A stretch of DNA of 16,209 nucleotides, from positions 7,921-24,129 of the forward strand of contig CAJUJZ010000021.1 of the NCBI GenBank assembly GCA_910586745.1, written 5' to 3'. This document shows, in pieces, positions 1-7,630 of the stretch (its first letter is position 1; every line of letters begins with the position of its first letter). Source of the stretch: an uncultured Mucispirillum sp. GTDB lineage: Bacteria; Chrysiogenota; Deferribacteres; Deferribacterales; Mucispirillaceae. The notes under the pieces are model-generated. The model was not told the origin of the DNA. It saw only the letters and a program-made list of their open reading frames with translations, and searched no databases. The translations under genes were made by a program, and so were the position numbers.

Positions 1-406
1 AAATCAGCTGTATCATTATCTTCTGTAGTTTCATTGACAGAATTTTCTTTCTGCAGGGCTTCTGTTAAATCTTCGCTGGCATCTTCTTCACTTGATAAAA
101 CAGATAGTAAATCAGCTGTATCATTATCTTCTGTAGTTTCATTGACAGAATTTTCTTTCTGCAAAGCTTCTGCTAAATCTTCGCTGGCATTTTCTTCACT
201 TGATAAAACAGATAGTAAATCAGCTGTATCACTATCTTCTGAAGTTTCATTAAAAGAATTTTCTTTCTGCAGGGCTTCTGCTAAATCTTCGCTGGCATCT
301 TCTTCACTTGATAAAGCCGATAATAAATCATCTGTATTATTATTTTCTTGAGCTTCATTTATAGAATTTTCTTCCTGCAGGGCTTCTGCTAAATCTTCTC
401 GTTCTT
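1..406 (-). repeat. 108-bp in-frame tandem repeat, about 3.75 copies, open at left edge
   Basis: Copies begin at 1, 109, 217 and 325, the last one partial. Copies 1-108 and 109-216 differ at only about four positions by eye; the copy at 217 is more diverged and the one at 325 most diverged. The period is exactly 36 codons, so gain or loss of a unit keeps the reading frame of the TPR protein. The array continues past the window edge, so total copy number is unknown. Confidence 0.95.
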
Positions 407-1166
407 CATTAAAAGATAAAGTTTCAACAGGTTCTTGTGTTTCTTCTGATTTATTAATCTGTGGCAGAAAATCATCAGGACTGCCTGAAAGGCTTTCTTC
501 TTCATCTTCATGCTGAGTAATTAACGGCATGTAATCATTAGGGTCATCAGAGTGAAAATCTTCGTCATCTGCATAATTTCTAGCATTAATAGAAGTATCT
601 GAAACTAAATCTGCCATAATGATTTCAGCATTTCTAATACGGTTATCTATTTCCTGATAAGTTTTTAAATCTTCATCTTCTTCGCTTTCTGCTGCATTTT
701 GAGACTGGCGTTTCATACGCTCATCATATATCTGACCTGGGTTTAATGTACCCCCAAGCTCATCTATCATTTTACGGACTTCTTCATCTTCAGGACTGCG
801 GATAAATGCACCAGTTAAATATTTAAGGGCTTCTGTATTATCGCCTTTTTCTTTACAGATAATACCAAGCAGCTTTAGTGCTTTATAGTTATTATCATCT
901 TCTGCTGTAACATCAAAAAGCAGCTCCCGTGCCTGATCAAAAAAACCCTTATAAACATAGGCTTCTGCAAGGAAAGTTTTAGCAGCACAGTTTGATGGGA
1001 AACGCTCAACAGCAGTTTTACACATTGCAATAGTTTCATCATATTTTTCCAGCTTATTATATGCTAATGCAATAGGTATAAAATAGCCAGAATTAGGCTC
1101 TGCTTCCATTTTTGAAAGAAAATAAGCTATATCAGCCATATAGCGAGCATGTGTCCTTTCGTCCAC
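1..1166 (-). CDS. TPR protein with long acidic repeat tail (3' end off window)
   Basis: About 388 residues are visible; the C-terminus lies beyond the left edge. Residues of about 18 to 125 form roughly three tetratricopeptide-like helical pairs (for example YFIPIALAYNKLEKYDETIAMCK, then AAKTFLAEAYVYKGFFDQA, then KALKLLGIICKEKGDNTEA), a protein-binding fold. From about residue 150 the chain turns very rich in Asp, Glu, Ser and Asn, and ends in near-identical 36-residue units with the core EDLAEALQKENS and DTADLLSVLSSEE. No signal peptide or membrane segment is seen, so a cytoplasmic scaffold is the simplest reading. I chose the GTG at 1166 because AAGGGG lies about 8 nt upstream; a GTG at 1175 sits directly on that Shine-Dalgarno and is less likely. 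It follows aroB on the same strand. Known context: enteric aroK-aroB is followed by damX, so a DamX-like role is possible but unproven. Confidence 0.8.
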   Translation of the reverse strand, partial: MDERTHARYMADIAYFLSKMEAEPNSGYFIPIALAYNKLEKYDETIAMCKTAVERFPSNCAAKTFLAEAYVYKGFFDQARELLFDVTAEDDNNYKALKLLGIICKEKGDNTEALKYLTGAFIRSPEDEEVRKMIDELGGTLNPGQIYDERMKRQSQNAAESEEDEDLKTYQEIDNRIRNAEIIMADLVSDTSINARNYADDEDFHSDDPNDYMPLITQHEDEEESLSGSPDDFLPQINKSEETQEPVETLSFNEEREDLAEALQEENSINEAQENNNTDDLLSALSSEEDASEDLAEALQKENSFNETSEDSDTADLLSVLSSEENASEDLAEALQKENSVNETTEDNDTADLLSVLSSEEDASEDLTEALQKENSVNETTEDNDTAD

Positions 1167-1195
1167 CAGCTGCACCCCTTAGTTACATTTGAATT

Positions 1196-1246
1196 GTTTT
1201 AGATAAGGATTTCATATTATTTTTAAATCATATCCTTATCTAAAAC
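1196..1246. repeat. Perfect 15-bp inverted repeat between aroB and the TPR gene
   Basis: The arms GTTTTAGATAAGGAT (1196-1210) and its exact complement (1232-1246) flank a 21-nt AT-rich loop. The element lies about 30 bp downstream of the aroB stop and about 30 bp upstream of the GTG of the TPR gene. No T-run follows on either strand, so it is not a classical intrinsic terminator. It may be a processing site, an attenuator-like hairpin or an operator. Confidence 0.7.
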
Positions 1247-1277
1247 GAACATAGCAGTTTATATATATTACTTTTAT

Positions 1278-2318
1278 TTATAGAAATAAGTCAATTAATT
1301 CTTTTGGTTTTATGTTATTTATAATAACTCCCTGCATATTTTTGCCAGAAAGTGCAATACTTATCCCATTTTTGCCTGCCTTTTTATCTTTAGAAACTGC
1401 CTCAAACATTTTATCCATATCTTTTGGCTCATAATGGGTTGGATATTTAAGAGATTTTAAAAGTCCATATATTGCATCGTATTCAGCTTTATCAATGTGA
1501 CCGTTTTTTAAAGCATATTTTGATTCATATATCATACCTAATGCTACAGCAAACCCGTGATGTATTTTATGGTTAGAATCACTTTCTATACCGTGAGCAG
1601 CAGTATGACCAAAATTAAGCAGTTTTCTAATACCTGATTCTTTTTCATCCTGCTCTACTATCTCTGCCTTTAATTTGCAGGAAACTGCTATTACATATTC
1701 CATTATTGCTTTTGAACGCTTTAATATACTGTTTTTATTAGCAGTAATATATTCAAAAAATTCTTTATCTCTAACAGCCGCTATCTTTATGGCTTCTGCA
1801 AGTCCGTTTAAATATTCTTTATCAGTTAAGCTGTCTAAAAAATGGCTGTCGATTAATACCATACTTGGCTGGTAAAACGAACCAATATTATTTTTTATTC
1901 CTTTAAAATTTACTGCAGTTTTCCCACCTACACTGGAATCTACCATAGCTAAAAGTGTAGTAGGCACTTGAATAAGCTTTATACCGCGCATATATACTGA
2001 GGCTGCAAATGCTGCAACATCACCAGTTATGCCGCCGCCTACTGCCACCAGCGTAGAATCTCTTAGTGCATTATTCTGCCTTAAGAAATCAAGCATTTTT
2101 TCTAAACTTAAAAGTGTTTTATTTTTTTCTGATGCCTGAAATAAAAATACACGCTCTTTTGGAATTATGTTTTTATAAAAAGATGCAACTTTGCTGTCTA
2201 TAATAAAATAAGCACCTTCTTTTTCATACTGGGCAAGTTTATCCCCAATAAAGTCACTTCCTATAAATATACTGTAATTTGTTTTACTTTCTGAAATATT
2301 TACTGTAATACTCTTCAT
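1278..2318 (-). CDS. aroB: 3-dehydroquinate synthase
   Basis: Second step of the shikimate pathway: converts DAHP to 3-dehydroquinate with NAD+ and a divalent metal, in the cytoplasm. The 346 residues match the usual family length. Visible family motifs are GGGITGD (about residues 94-100, nucleotide binding), PTTLLAMVDSSVGGKT (about 119-134, with the conserved Asp and Lys of the active site), NGLAEAIK, NFGHTAAH and HHGFAVALG, which carry the metal-binding Glu and two His. The start is the ATG at 2318, which overlaps the aroK stop by 4 nt (ATGA) and has GGAGG upstream. A longer reading from 2342 would add eight residues and begin inside aroK across that Shine-Dalgarno, so it is rejected. Translationally coupled to aroK. 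Confidence 0.96.
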   Translation of the reverse strand: MKSITVNISESKTNYSIFIGSDFIGDKLAQYEKEGAYFIIDSKVASFYKNIIPKERVFLFQASEKNKTLLSLEKMLDFLRQNNALRDSTLVAVGGGITGDVAAFAASVYMRGIKLIQVPTTLLAMVDSSVGGKTAVNFKGIKNNIGSFYQPSMVLIDSHFLDSLTDKEYLNGLAEAIKIAAVRDKEFFEYITANKNSILKRSKAIMEYVIAVSCKLKAEIVEQDEKESGIRKLLNFGHTAAHGIESDSNHKIHHGFAVALGMIYESKYALKNGHIDKAEYDAIYGLLKSLKYPTHYEPKDMDKMFEAVSKDKKAGKNGISIALSGKNMQGVIINNIKPKELIDLFL

Positions 2319-2848
2319 TTTTTTATACCTGCCTCCACACATATATGTTTTGCTATTTCATCAATAGACTTATCGGATGTGTCTACTAATATATCTGCTA
2401 ATATATAATGATACACTCTTTTTTGCATAAGTAAATTTAATTTATCCATTCTATCCTCATCTTGCAGCAGTGGACGGACTTTTTTTTCAAAAGAAACCCT
2501 TGATAATATTACATCAGGACGCGCCATAAGGCAGACTGATATGCCATTTGCATTAATAAGCTTCATATTATCTTCATAGCAGGGCAGGCCGCCACCTGTT
2601 GAAATAATTACATTTTTTAATTGAAATGTGCTTATTAATACACTTCTTTCAAGCTCTCTAAAATAAGCTTCCTCATGTGATTTAAAGATTTCCGCAATAC
2701 TCATTCCAGATTCTTTTTCAATAATGCTGTCAGTATCAATAATTCTGCGGGAAGTAATGCGGCTTAAATAAGCACCTACTGTGCTTTTACCTGTTCCCAT
2801 AAAACCTGTCAGATAAATACGGTCTTGTTTGTCCTTTAATTTTTCCAT
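2315..2848 (-). CDS. aroK: Shikimate kinase
   Basis: Phosphorylates shikimate with ATP, the fifth step of the shikimate pathway. About 177 residues, normal for the family. Motifs: P-loop GFMGTGKS at residues 15-22, the IIDTD shikimate and Mg site after it, the YFRELER arginine, the TGGG glycine loop, and RPLL in the lid. I prefer the ATG at 2848, which leaves a short lead before the P-loop strand and has GAG about 7 nt upstream; an in-frame GTG at 2860 would add four residues. The ATGA overlap with aroB shows a coupled aroKB pair. About 130 bp separates it from the upstream penicillin-binding protein gene, so an internal promoter is possible. Confidence 0.95.
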   Translation of the reverse strand: MEKLKDKQDRIYLTGFMGTGKSTVGAYLSRITSRRIIDTDSIIEKESGMSIAEIFKSHEEAYFRELERSVLISTFQLKNVIISTGGGLPCYEDNMKLINANGISVCLMARPDVILSRVSFEKKVRPLLQDEDRMDKLNLLMQKRVYHYILADILVDTSDKSIDEIAKHICVEAGIKK

Positions 2849-2865
2849 AATTTCACTCACTTATA

Positions 2866-2900
2866 GATATCTGGCAACAATAATATTTATTGCCAAATCT
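2866..2900 (-). promoter_or_regulatory. Imperfect inverted repeat just upstream of aroK
   Basis: TGGCAA (2872-2877) faces TTGCCA (2890-2895), and both arms extend outward to AGAT/ATCT with unequal 3-nt and 1-nt gaps. It lies about 20 bp upstream of the aroK start. It could be an operator or a leader hairpin. No convincing minus-10/minus-35 pair is seen next to it, so its function is open. Confidence 0.3.
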
Positions 2901-2979
2901 GCTGGTTTTTCACACAGCTCTATGCAGCTAAAACTTATAAACATATCTATAGTTTTAATTAATAAATTATATTTATTGT

Positions 2980-4890
2980 CTATTCATACTTAGGAAGCTT
3001 ATTTTTATTGTATGCTTCTATATATGAACCTGCTTTTTTCTTATTCGTTAAATATCCTGTTCTTGCATCAACTCTTTTAAATATAATATTTGCAGGTTTC
3101 TGGAATGAGAATGCAGTATCTGCTCCAAAATATTTTCTTTGAAATGAAGATATTACAGGGGCTGCAAGCCGTCCACCACTGCCTGCATAAGTTATAGGGC
3201 TTAAATCATCATAACCAATCCATATAACAGCTGTATAATCACCAAAAACTGTGGCTGTCCAGGCATCTTTTGTATCGTTAGATGTGCCTGTTTTTGCACC
3301 TGTGCCTTTCAGAAGGTTTGCTCCTCGTGCTGTGCCTCTGCTTGCCACTGCCTGCATTATATATAATGTCTGGTATGCAGCCTCAGCAGAAACTACTCTC
3401 TCACCCTTTGGTCGTAAATCAACATATTTACTGCCTACTTTATAACCTGTTGCAAGAACAGCCTTTTTATACTCCCCCATATTTCCTATTGTAGAATAAA
3501 TTTGAGCAACAGTCAATGGGGTTGCAGGAAATGCACCTAAAGCCATAGAATAAAATGGCTTGATTTCTTTATTCATACCCATTGATTTACTTAATTCACA
3601 TATATAATTAAGCCCTACACGCTCAGCAAGTTTTACTGCTGAGTTATTTAAAGAATAAGTAAAAGCATAACGGACAGGAATTTTTCCCATAAAATAGCCG
3701 TTATAATTATTTGGTCTGTAGACTACATCACCTACTCTGAAATCGTATGGAATATCTATAATCTGGTCAGATGGCTTTATACCCTTTTCAAAAGCAGCTA
3801 AAAATACAATTGGCTTAAATGTAGAAGCCATCTGCCTTGATGTTGTTAATGCTCTATTAACCTTTGTATTTAACTCGCGGCTGCCTATTGCTGCCATAAT
3901 CTCCTGTGTATAATTGTTAAGCAGAACAAATGCAGCCTGAAGTTTATCATCTTTATCTTTAAAATATTCACTTAATGCACTTCTTGCAGCAATATTTGCT
4001 TTTTCATTATAGCCTGTATATATTTCTATATTTTTCCTGCCAATATTTTCTTTTATTTCTTTAATATCTGCTATCTGTTTAAATACTCCGTTTAAATATG
4101 CAGGCTCTACCGTTTTTATATTTTCCGGTTCTAATTTTACACTCATTTCCATATATTCTGATAATTTACTGTCTGATATAATATTCTGCTGGTTTAATTT
4201 ATTTAAAATACTGCGTGCTTTCCTGTCTAACTCCTGATAATCTTTCACTGCATCATAAGGCTTATTAGAAAAAGAAATGGCAGAAAGCAGAAAAGCCTGC
4301 TGTAAATGGTTAATATCCCTTATATCTTTATTGAAATAATATTTTGATGCTGCAGCTATGCCGTAAATATTTTCTGCAAATTTAGAACTGTCTAAAAAAA
4401 GCTTTGTAAGCCCCACTCTGCTGTACTGATTATTAAGCTTATCAATTGTATACCACCTTAAAAGCTCTTTTTTAAAACCAGTAAGTCTGCTTTTAGATAT
4501 AAGCATATCTGTATAATGAAGATATGCTGCAGCTTCAAGAGAAAATGGCTCTATACCCTGATAATTTAATGTTATTTTTTTCCACCTTTCTATGCCCTGC
4601 TCTTTAACTGTTTTATATCTTTCATTTATCAGAATTTCCACCATTGGCATAATCTGGGAAATATCATAATCACCACGCAGCTTTTCTTGTCTGACATAAT
4701 ATTTTTTATACATTACAAAGTTATCCTTTCCGTAAACGGTAAAAGCTATTGTATCATTATACGCAGTAATATTATCAGTATCAGGTATATATACTTTTAC
4801 ATATTCAACTTCTGAATGAATGTATAAAGCAAGACCTGCCAAAAGCTGCATGACAAAAAGAATAATAAAAACTGCAATTAATTTTTTCAT
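2980..4890 (-). CDS. Penicillin-binding protein, active transpeptidase with degenerate glycosyltransferase domain
   Basis: 636 residues with an N-terminal membrane anchor (residues 4-24) and a periplasmic body. The transpeptidase half carries all three active-site motifs: STFK (S356 nucleophile), SLN (413-415) and KTGT (533-536), so peptide cross-linking activity and beta-lactam binding are expected. The N-terminal half aligns by eye to the GT51 glycosyltransferase of class A proteins: the stretch ENIYGIAAASKYYFNKD (about 173-189) resembles the canonical NxxYGIEAAAxxYFGK. But EDxxFxxHxG is reduced to an isolated Glu and Gly around 90-99, the GGSTITQQ motif is gone, and the second catalytic Glu region reads GLTKLFLD. 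Loss of chain polymerisation is therefore inferred. The start overlaps the rdgB stop (ATGA). Closest in shape to PBP1-type proteins, but shorter. Confidence 0.9.
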   Translation of the reverse strand: MKKLIAVFIILFVMQLLAGLALYIHSEVEYVKVYIPDTDNITAYNDTIAFTVYGKDNFVMYKKYYVRQEKLRGDYDISQIMPMVEILINERYKTVKEQGIERWKKITLNYQGIEPFSLEAAAYLHYTDMLISKSRLTGFKKELLRWYTIDKLNNQYSRVGLTKLFLDSSKFAENIYGIAAASKYYFNKDIRDINHLQQAFLLSAISFSNKPYDAVKDYQELDRKARSILNKLNQQNIISDSKLSEYMEMSVKLEPENIKTVEPAYLNGVFKQIADIKEIKENIGRKNIEIYTGYNEKANIAARSALSEYFKDKDDKLQAAFVLLNNYTQEIMAAIGSRELNTKVNRALTTSRQMASTFKPIVFLAAFEKGIKPSDQIIDIPYDFRVGDVVYRPNNYNGYFMGKIPVRYAFTYSLNNSAVKLAERVGLNYICELSKSMGMNKEIKPFYSMALGAFPATPLTVAQIYSTIGNMGEYKKAVLATGYKVGSKYVDLRPKGERVVSAEAAYQTLYIMQAVASRGTARGANLLKGTGAKTGTSNDTKDAWTATVFGDYTAVIWIGYDDLSPITYAGSGGRLAAPVISSFQRKYFGADTAFSFQKPANIIFKRVDARTGYLTNKKKAGSYIEAYNKNKLPKYE

Positions 4891-5462
4891 ATTATTGTGT
4901 CAAGATAATCCCTTAACTGTTCTAATGCCTTATATCTGTGGCTTATTTTATTTTTTTCATCGCTTTTGATTTCTGCTGTAGTTTTTCCATTTGGTAGTAA
5001 AAATATGCTGTCATATCCAAAGCCATTTTCACCCCTTTCTTCATATCCTACTTCCCCTTCAAGCTCTCCATGAAATGTTTTTACAGTTTTACCGTTTTTT
5101 GAAAGAGCTATAGCACAGATAAATCTGCATTTTCTGTTCTCTTTACCATGCATTTCTTTTAAAACTTTTAAATTATTTGCTTTATCATCGCCATGAGTGC
5201 CTGAATATCTGGCAGAATAAACTCCAGGTGCTCCATTTAATGCATCCACAGATAAACCTGAATCATCTGCAATAACATATTCATCTTTTAATTTAGAAGA
5301 AAAAAAATCTGCCTTGATTTTTGCATTTTCTTCAAAAGTGCTGCCTGTTTCTTCCACATCTTCCATATCTGGAAAATATTTGCATATAATACCAGCTCGT
5401 TCCATTATCTTATTTATCTCTTTAATTTTACCCTGATTTTTTGTCGCTGCATATAAAACCAT
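4887..5462 (-). CDS. rdgB: XTP/dITP (non-canonical purine NTP) pyrophosphatase, RdgB/HAM1
   Basis: Hydrolyses deaminated purine nucleoside triphosphates (dITP, XTP) to the monophosphate and pyrophosphate, keeping them out of DNA and RNA. 191 residues, standard length. Motifs: TKNQGKIKE at 7-15 (substrate phosphate loop), ETGSTFEENA near 38-47, ADDSGL at 65-70 with the catalytic Asp, GAPGVYSARYSG, GFGYDSIF and the C-terminal SHRYKAL that contacts the base. It starts 3 nt after the stop of the membrane-protein gene and ends in a 4-nt overlap with the penicillin-binding protein gene, so it is an internal operon gene. Confidence 0.95.
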   Translation of the reverse strand: MVLYAATKNQGKIKEINKIMERAGIICKYFPDMEDVEETGSTFEENAKIKADFFSSKLKDEYVIADDSGLSVDALNGAPGVYSARYSGTHGDDKANNLKVLKEMHGKENRKCRFICAIALSKNGKTVKTFHGELEGEVGYEERGENGFGYDSIFLLPNGKTTAEIKSDEKNKISHRYKALEQLRDYLDTII

Positions 5463-5465
5463 AAC

Positions 5466-5933
5466 CTACCCCACATGCCCACAGGCTGCATATATATAAT
5501 AAATTAAAAGCGGTGCTAAAAAACATACTGCCTTTTCTGAATATCTGAAAAATGCAATTAAAAGAATAATTACATATACAATCAATATTATATCATCTGC
5601 CATAGTTATATTATAATGCACTAATTCCGGCACTGCTGAAATCATCATACCTATTATATATTTTAATATTACAGGCAGCACCAATAATATAAATAATGCA
5701 GATGTAAGGTGAGTTTTTACCCCCTTTCCCCTTGCCTTATTTTCTGCTATCTCAAGACCAGTTACTGCCAAAATATATACTACAATATTTAAAACCACCA
5801 TTAATACCATATTAAAAGTAAAAAAAGGTGTATCATTATTTTTTATGAACATTTTCATTAATGCAGTGTATGGAAGAAGTGCAAAAATAAATGCTAAAAA
5901 TACATTACTTATGTAATTTACTGTTATTTTCAT
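5466..5933 (-). CDS. Small multi-spanning membrane protein of unknown function
   Basis: 155 residues and not recognised. About five hydrophobic segments are visible near residues 8-28, 40-62, 78-100, 113-131 and 134-151. A short charged loop around 63-75 (EIAENKARGKGVK) is probably cytoplasmic by the positive-inside rule. No catalytic motif is seen. It is wedged between the rlmD-like gene (1 nt gap) and rdgB (3 nt gap), so it is certainly co-transcribed with them. That context is housekeeping and does not by itself point to a function. Confidence 0.85.
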   Translation of the reverse strand: MKITVNYISNVFLAFIFALLPYTALMKMFIKNNDTPFFTFNMVLMVVLNIVVYILAVTGLEIAENKARGKGVKTHLTSALFILLVLPVILKYIIGMMISAVPELVHYNITMADDIILIVYVIILLIAFFRYSEKAVCFLAPLLIYYIYAACGHVG

Positions 5934-5934
5934 A

Positions 5935-7104
5935 CTATATCCTTTGAAGCCTGACTACACTTTCTATATGATAAGTATCTGGATACATATCAAATAAAGT
6001 AAAATCAGTTATTTTATACTTTTCTTCAAGTCTTATAATATCCCGTGCAAGAGTAACAGGGCTGCATGAAACATATATTATTTCATAAGGACTTAATCTT
6101 TTTATATTTTCGATTACTTTTTTATCTGCACCATCTCGGGGCGGGTCTAAAAAAAGGCTGTCACATTTTTTTATTTTTGATAAGAATGTGCCGCTGTCAC
6201 TTATTTTTATATTATAGCCTGATTGCCTGCCTAGATTTGATGAAATCTGGTCACTTTCACATGCCTCTACTTTTCCTTTTTCCATTAATGCACATGTAAA
6301 AAAACCAGCTCCAGCATAAAGCTCCACAATATCTAAACCGCTTGAAACAAGGCTTACTGCATATTCTTGAAACTCTTTTAATAAATATCTGTTTGCCTGA
6401 AAAAATGATTTATATGTAACCTGCACCGCTCCATAAGGGGTATTAAAAGCAATATTTGAACGGCCATACTTTTTGTTATTTATACATACACCTTCAAAAC
6501 TGCCCATACTTTTATATTTGATACTTTCTGATTTTATATCTGCAAGAGATAAGCCTTCATCATTTTCTACTGCATATATTTCTCCAGTTAAGTTATTAGC
6601 ATATGCAAACTCTTTCATTTTATTATAAAGGCTTTCTTTAATTACAGGACATTTTTCTGCTGCAATAAGTTTATTTGTACCATGCTCAAAAAAACCAATT
6701 TTACCATTTTTACTTCTTGCTGTTGCCCGCAGTCTGTATTCCTGATTACTGCTTTCTATTATTTTTATTTCAGGCAGACCATGTTTGTATTTTCTAAACT
6801 GGCTTGATACAATGTGTTTTTTTATATCCTTCTGTGCAGAATATGAAATATGAGCAAAAGAACAGCCGCCGCACATGCCAGCTTCTGTGCATTTTGGTTT
6901 AATCCGCAGGCTTGAGGGCTTAACTATTTTAATAAGGCAGGCAAATGCAAAACTTTTTTTATCTTCAAATATTTCTGCATCTACAACATCACCTTCCACA
7001 GTTTTCTGCACAAATATTACCTGACCGCTTTTACTTCTGCCAACACCAGCCCCGCCATAAGCCGTATCTGTTATTTCTAAATTTTTGATTATTTCTTTTT
7101 CCAT
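5935..7104 (-). CDS. rlmD: 23S rRNA (uracil-5-)-methyltransferase, RlmD/RumA type
   Basis: SAM-dependent RNA m5U methyltransferase of the RlmD/TrmA class, 389 residues. An N-terminal TRAM-like RNA-binding domain occupies about 1-55. Four cysteines expected to bind a 4Fe-4S cluster follow: CX5CGGC at about 72-81 and CPVIKE at about 152. The methyltransferase core shows ELYAGAGFFT (SAM site), FLDPPRDG and YVSCSP with the catalytic Cys. The exact target uridine cannot be told from sequence; RlmC and RlmD paralogues look alike. I chose the ATG at 7104; an upstream TTG at 7110 is in frame, but neither has a Shine-Dalgarno. The predicted promoter places the transcript start at about 7106, so the mRNA may be leaderless. 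First gene of a compact block with the membrane protein, rdgB and the penicillin-binding protein. Confidence 0.9.
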   Translation of the reverse strand: MEKEIIKNLEITDTAYGGAGVGRSKSGQVIFVQKTVEGDVVDAEIFEDKKSFAFACLIKIVKPSSLRIKPKCTEAGMCGGCSFAHISYSAQKDIKKHIVSSQFRKYKHGLPEIKIIESSNQEYRLRATARSKNGKIGFFEHGTNKLIAAEKCPVIKESLYNKMKEFAYANNLTGEIYAVENDEGLSLADIKSESIKYKSMGSFEGVCINNKKYGRSNIAFNTPYGAVQVTYKSFFQANRYLLKEFQEYAVSLVSSGLDIVELYAGAGFFTCALMEKGKVEACESDQISSNLGRQSGYNIKISDSGTFLSKIKKCDSLFLDPPRDGADKKVIENIKRLSPYEIIYVSCSPVTLARDIIRLEEKYKITDFTLFDMYPDTYHIESVVRLQRI

Positions 7105-7112
7105 AGTCAACT

Positions 7113-7141
7113 AATATAATGATTTTTTTTTCAATTGACAA
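7113..7141 (-). promoter_or_regulatory. Sigma-70-type promoter of the rlmD-like gene with A9 in the spacer
   Basis: On the minus strand TTGTCA (7141-7136) and TATATT (7118-7113) are 17 bp apart. The spacer contains nine consecutive A (T on the plus strand, 7123-7131). The predicted transcription start is within a few bases of the ATG at 7104. Confidence 0.65.
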
Positions 7142-7183
7142 CCATATATGCTATAGCATAAATAATTTTTGTTTGTGTAATTT

Positions 7184-7566
7184 ATGTCTGGAAGAGTTAA
7201 AATAAAGGATGAAGTGCTGTATATGTTTGAATCATTTGTTATATATGGTTTTATATATGTTGGCAGCATGGAAATATTTTTTAATAATCCTAATGAGTAT
7301 GGCTACAATTTTACAGCTTTCTTTAAAGTGGGATAATATACTATATCATGATCATAGGCATACAGATTCTGTATATGCTCCTAATTATTAGTTATATAGT
7401 AACAGTAGCAGCGGAGCTTATGATAAAGCTCCAAAAGGAACAGAAAGAAAATATTTATATGCTTCGGTATATAGAATTGTGCCTGATTTTTTAAAAAATA
7501 AAATGAAAATTCTAAATGCAACAACTGGTAGCGATATTTGGGATTTCAAATTTTTAAATGTCGTAA
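7184..7566 (+). pseudogene. Decayed gene of unknown product, one frameshift and one internal stop
   Basis: From an ATG at 7184 the frame reads a plausible protein (MSGRVKIKDEVLYMFESF... ending NFTAFFKVG) to a TAA at 7334. Shifted by one base from about 7329, the text continues as WDNILYHDHRHTDSVYAPNY to a TAG at 7389-7391, then in the same frame as LYSNSSSGAYDKAPKGTERK, SVYRIVPDFL and NATTGSDIWDFKFLNV to about 7566. The composition stays protein-like across the lesions, with many Tyr, Asp, Asn and Gly, which is why I read it as one broken gene. No family is recognised. The 3' limit is uncertain because the open frame runs into the murI promoter. Confidence 0.65.
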
Positions 7567-7583
7567 TATTAATAATTAAAAAA

Positions 7584-7612
7584 TTGAAATTTAAGCATAA
7601 ATACTGTATAAA
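7584..7612 (+). promoter_or_regulatory. Promoter of murI
   Basis: TTGAAA (7584-7589) and TATAAA (7607-7612) are 17 bp apart. The predicted start is near 7619, leaving a leader of about 12 nt that carries the GGAGG ribosome site at 7621-7625. Confidence 0.65.
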
Positions 7613-7630
7613 TATGTTTTGGAGGTATTT

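Noticed and set aside
34..351. Open frame on the plus strand rich in Ser, Lys and Ala
   Set aside because: It is the reverse strand of the acidic tandem-repeat tail; the repeat periodicity keeps the antisense frame open. It has no ribosome site.
1..406. CRISPR array
   Set aside because: The repeats are contiguous 108-bp units without unique spacers and encode a protein in frame.
1196..1246. Intrinsic terminator of aroB
   Set aside because: No T-run follows the stem on the minus strand, and the stem is AT-rich.
7209..7391. Independent 60-residue plus-strand protein
   Set aside because: No ribosome site. Its C-terminal half matches in character the text of the neighbouring frame before the shift and after the TAG, so it is a piece of one broken gene.
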